Below are positions 61,481 to 64,000 of a DNA stretch of 64,000 bases, one piece after another. Where the stretch lies: the NCBI GenBank assembly GCA_041916675.1, contig JAYRZB010000004.1:1-64000 (forward strand). Reading direction: 5' to 3'. How positions within the stretch are numbered: position 1 is the first letter of the stretch; the number at the start of each line of letters is the position of its first letter. The stretch comes from JAYRZB01 sp041916675. GTDB taxonomy: Bacteria > Pseudomonadota > Alphaproteobacteria > Rhizobiales > Devosiaceae. The notes under the pieces are model-generated. The model did no database searches. It was not told the DNA's origin and saw only the letters and a list, made by a program, of their open reading frames with translations. A program made the position numbers and the translations under genes.

Positions 61481-62401
61481 ATGGACAACAATTTCCAGCC
61501 GATCATCATCAAAAAGGTCAAAAAGGCCGGGCATGCCCACCATGGCGGGGCGTGGAAGATTGCCTATGCCGATTTCGTGACGGCGATGATGGCTTTCTTC
61601 CTACTGCTCTGGCTGATTAGCATGACCACCCCCGAACAGAAGGAAGGGCTGGCCAATTACTTTGCCCCGCCCAATGTCAGCGAATCCAATTCCGGTTCCG
61701 GCGGGGTGATGGGCGGCACGTCACTGGGCGAGGATGGTGCGCAGATGGCCGGTTCGGCCAACAGCACACAGAAGGATGTCTCAATCGCCCAGCAGAACAC
61801 CGACCAGGGCCTCGAAAACGCGGCCATGGGCGGGCAGGGTGGACAGGGCGGCAGCGTCAACGACGCCGTCAAGGAATCCCAGACAGACCTGCGTTCGCAA
61901 AGCGATCAGGTTTTCCACGCGGCAGCAGCCAGCATCAAGCAGGCCTGGCAGGCCATGCCAGAGGTGGCGCAGGTCGCCGATAACCTTCTGGTCGAGCAGA
62001 CTCAAAACGGCCTCAACATCAAGATCATGGATCAGGAAGGTCGTCCTATGTTCCCCGAGGGATCGAAGTATCCCCTCGAGGTGACACGCCAGGCGATTGC
62101 TGCCATCGCCCCGATCCTCGAAAAACTGCCCAATCAGATCAACATCTCAGGCCATTCCTCGGCCGGCGGCACCTATGCCAACCCGCGCTATGGCGCATGG
62201 GAGCTCACCGCAGACCGGGCCAATGTGGTGCGCTCGATTCTGGGTGAATTCGGGCTGGCGCAGGATCATGTGAGTGCCGTCATCGGCCGGGCATCGGGCG
62301 AACCGCTGTTCCCCAACGACCCCTATCAGGCCGCCAACGAGCGTATCGAGATCACCGTGCTCTACGCCGCCCCACCCGTGCCATCAAACCTGTCGCCTTA
62401 G
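61481..62401 (+). CDS. motB: Flagellar motor stator protein MotB
   Basis: 306 aa. Basic N-terminus (IIIKKVKKAGHAHHGGAW), one transmembrane helix with the proton-carrying Asp in YADFVTAMMAFFLLLWL, then a Gly/Gln-rich linker and a C-terminal OmpA/MotB peptidoglycan domain (INISGHSSAGGTYANPRYGA, YQAANERIEITVLY). 23 bp after motA. Confidence 0.92.
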   Translation: MDNNFQPIIIKKVKKAGHAHHGGAWKIAYADFVTAMMAFFLLLWLISMTTPEQKEGLANYFAPPNVSESNSGSGGVMGGTSLGEDGAQMAGSANSTQKDVSIAQQNTDQGLENAAMGGQGGQGGSVNDAVKESQTDLRSQSDQVFHAAAASIKQAWQAMPEVAQVADNLLVEQTQNGLNIKIMDQEGRPMFPEGSKYPLEVTRQAIAAIAPILEKLPNQINISGHSSAGGTYANPRYGAWELTADRANVVRSILGEFGLAQDHVSAVIGRASGEPLFPNDPYQAANERIEITVLYAAPPVPSNLSP

Positions 62402-63366
62402 GGGCTGAGCGCAACGACAACGTTGCCGCGCTTGCGCCCGGTATCGACGAGGGCGTGGGCCTGCGGCAATTGCTCGAACGGATAGGTGCGGTCAATCACT
62501 GGCGCCAACTCGCCCGAAGCGATCAGCGTTGAGAGAAACAGCAGGTCATCGAGTTTTTCCGTTGCGGTGCCGATGATGACCTTGGGTCCCATGCCGATTG
62601 CCGACAGGATCATCCCGCCCAGTTCGGGCGTGCGGGTCAGTGCGGCGACAAATATTCCTCCGGGCGCCAGCGCCTGCCTGGCTTTGCCTGGCGTTGTGCT
62701 GCCCACGGTGTCGAAAATCACGTCATAGGTTTCGCCAGCGCGGGTAAAGTCCTGCGCCTTGTAGTCAATGACATGCCGGGCACCCAGTGACTTGACCAGT
62801 TCGGCATTGGCAGCGCTGCATACGGCGGTGACCTCGGCGCCAAAATGCCGGGCGATCTGGATGGCGGCGGTGCCTACCGAACCGGATGCGCCATTGATCA
62901 GCACCTTCTGGCCGCGACTGACTTTGGCGGCGCGCAGAAAGTACAGTGCCGTGAGGCCGCCGAACGGAATGGCCGCTGCCTGCTCGAAGCTCAGGCTCCC
63001 GGGTTTCAGGGCAATTGCGCCGGTTTCAGGAACGCACTTGTATTCGGCATGCACATCGAAAACGTGCATGCCATAGATGGCATCGCCGACCTTGAAGCGT
63101 TTCACCGCCCCACCGACGGCCTCGACGATGCCGGAAAACTCGCTGCCCAGCACCGACTTGCGCGGGCCGCGGATGCCCAGGGCCAGTCGCCCGGGCAGCC
63201 AGAACAGGGCCGGGACGTTAAAGCCCCTGATGCGCGCATCGCCCGAGGTGACGGTGGCGGCGCGGATCTTGACCAGAACTTCATTGTCCTTTGGCACCGG
63301 CTTGGGCAGCTCAATCATGCTCAGGACTTCAGGGCCGCCATAGGCGCGCTGCGAAAAAGCTTTCAT
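62398..63366 (-). CDS. Medium-chain NAD(P)H quinone-oxidoreductase / alcohol-dehydrogenase-like
   Basis: 322 aa. MDR fold with MKAFSQRAYGGPEVLSMIEL, GSEFSGIVEAVGGAVKRFKV and Rossmann motif INGASGSVGTAAIQIARHFG. No zinc ligands typical of catalytic ADH are evident, as in quinone oxidoreductases. Overlaps convergent motB by 4 bp, and its start overlaps the stop of the regulator gene upstream by 4 bp. Confidence 0.88.
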   Translation of the reverse strand: MKAFSQRAYGGPEVLSMIELPKPVPKDNEVLVKIRAATVTSGDARIRGFNVPALFWLPGRLALGIRGPRKSVLGSEFSGIVEAVGGAVKRFKVGDAIYGMHVFDVHAEYKCVPETGAIALKPGSLSFEQAAAIPFGGLTALYFLRAAKVSRGQKVLINGASGSVGTAAIQIARHFGAEVTAVCSAANAELVKSLGARHVIDYKAQDFTRAGETYDVIFDTVGSTTPGKARQALAPGGIFVAALTRTPELGGMILSAIGMGPKVIIGTATEKLDDLLFLSTLIASGELAPVIDRTYPFEQLPQAHALVDTGRKRGNVVVALSP

Positions 63367-63596
63367 GGGGCATCCCCTTCTTTTGCGGGAAACTGGAACA
63401 CGGCTTCGAGCGGCACGCCGAAGACACGGGCGATCTGGAACGCCATTTCGAGCGAGGGCGAATAGCGGCCCTGTTCGATGGCAATGATGGTTTGTCGGGT
63501 CACACCGACACGGTCGGCCAGGTCGGCCTGGGTCATTTCACCATGCGCGAAACGCAGGTGTCGGAGCGAGTTTGTGATCTGGGTAGGCTTCACCAT
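63363..63596 (-). CDS. Small helix-turn-helix (XRE-type) regulator
   Basis: 77 aa from MVKPTQITNSLRHLRFAHGE. HTH in MTQADLADRVGVTRQTIIAI, ending EAVFQFPAKEGDAP. This compact type (like YozG/DUF2178-linked regulators) is usually paired with the membrane gene found just upstream. Overlaps that gene by 7 bp and the oxidoreductase by 4 bp, so all three are likely one operon. Confidence 0.88.
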   Translation of the reverse strand: MVKPTQITNSLRHLRFAHGEMTQADLADRVGVTRQTIIAIEQGRYSPSLEMAFQIARVFGVPLEAVFQFPAKEGDAP

Positions 63597-64000
63597 GAGT
63601 GGAACCCGAAGCGATAGAACGCAAGTTTGGCAATCGAGGCGAGGATCGCCGACAGGAAGAAGCAGAGGAAGATGACGTTGGCGATCCAGAAATAATCGAG
63701 CTCCGCCATGCACATAAACAGGGCCGCGTTGGCGCCGATAACGACGAAGGAGTTGCCCACATGGTCGCCAAAGCGGGTGATGACACGGTCGCGCTCGTCA
63801 CGCTTGTCGGCCTCCTTAGGGGCGAGAATGGAAATGACGATGACCACGCCGAGCATGATCAGGACGGCTATGCCGATGGCCCACAGCATCGGCCACATAT
63901 ATGGCACCTCGCTCAGCGGCATCGAGGTGGCCTGGCTGAGGATGACGTAGGCGTAGCCGGCATAAACCGCCGTGCTGACGATCAGCATGTTCCAGGCGTT
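63590..64000 (-). CDS. Four-helix membrane protein, 5' end beyond the window
   Basis: At least 136 residues are in frame up to the window edge (codons for NAWN precede the Met at 63988), so the true start probably lies outside. Four hydrophobic segments (AVYAGYAYVIL; MLWAIGIAVLIMLGVVIVIS; SFVVIGANAALFMCMAEL; VIFLCFFLSAILASIAKLAF). Paired with the regulator gene that follows. Function unknown. Confidence 0.75.
   Translation of the reverse strand, partial: NAWNMLIVSTAVYAGYAYVILSQATSMPLSEVPYMWPMLWAIGIAVLIMLGVVIVISILAPKEADKRDERDRVITRFGDHVGNSFVVIGANAALFMCMAELDYFWIANVIFLCFFLSAILASIAKLAFYRFGFHSW

Overview
The window is a chromosomal segment of about 64% G+C. Gene content and order point to an alphaproteobacterium of the order Hyphomicrobiales (Rhizobiales), quite possibly Devosia or a close relative. 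This is inferred from the lsrB-trxB pair, a carA / GatB-YqeY / dnaG / rpoD block, a RirA-like iron box, tandem anti-Shine-Dalgarno small RNAs and a rhizobial-type MotAB. Most of it is ordinary housekeeping DNA; no phage, integrase, CRISPR array or rRNA operon was seen.

Layout. 0-12.7 kb: a secreted SH3 protein; a DGPF/YCII - ECF42 sigma-factor locus split by about 600 bp of AT-rich foreign DNA; thymidine kinase and a thioesterase; two PLP enzymes; a Spy-like periplasmic protein; a CBS protein; aspartate aminotransferase. 12.7-13.85 kb: about 1.1 kb without protein genes, which on the minus strand holds three well supported tandem small RNAs and a possible fourth. Two of the three are clear paralogues. 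Each of these two shows three loops with a CCTCCTCC motif and ends in a strong intrinsic terminator. 13.85-16.9 kb: lsrB, trxB, greA. 17-31.2 kb: a PQQ-type sugar dehydrogenase, a cobalamin riboswitch in front of a solitary CbiM-like gene, a cold-shock gene, threonine aldolase, carB, cpdB and a zinc metallopeptidase. 31.2-42.7 kb: a low-GC glycosyltransferase, a diguanylate cyclase, carA, then dnaG and rpoD. 42.7-51.9 kb: small membrane and regulatory genes and a large repetitive OmpA-family protein. 51.9-57.3 kb: a SIMPL protein, a two-gene pentose-acid module (XylX-like dehydratase plus alpha-ketoglutarate semialdehyde dehydrogenase), hugZ with an iron-box-like site, and a CAU tRNA. 57.7-62.4 kb: chemoreceptor, CheW, MotA, MotB. 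62.4-64 kb: an oxidoreductase and a regulator/membrane gene pair that runs off the window.

How the genes work together: carA and carB (separate loci) make carbamoyl phosphate; dnaG and rpoD form a replication/transcription core; lsrB and trxB are a redox pair; the FAH-family and aldehyde dehydrogenase genes would perform the last two steps of a Weimberg-type pentose route to 2-oxoglutarate; the MCP, CheW and MotAB serve motility. The most interesting features are the tandem small-RNA cluster next to lsrB, the interrupted ECF42 locus, and the riboswitch-controlled solitary CbiM.
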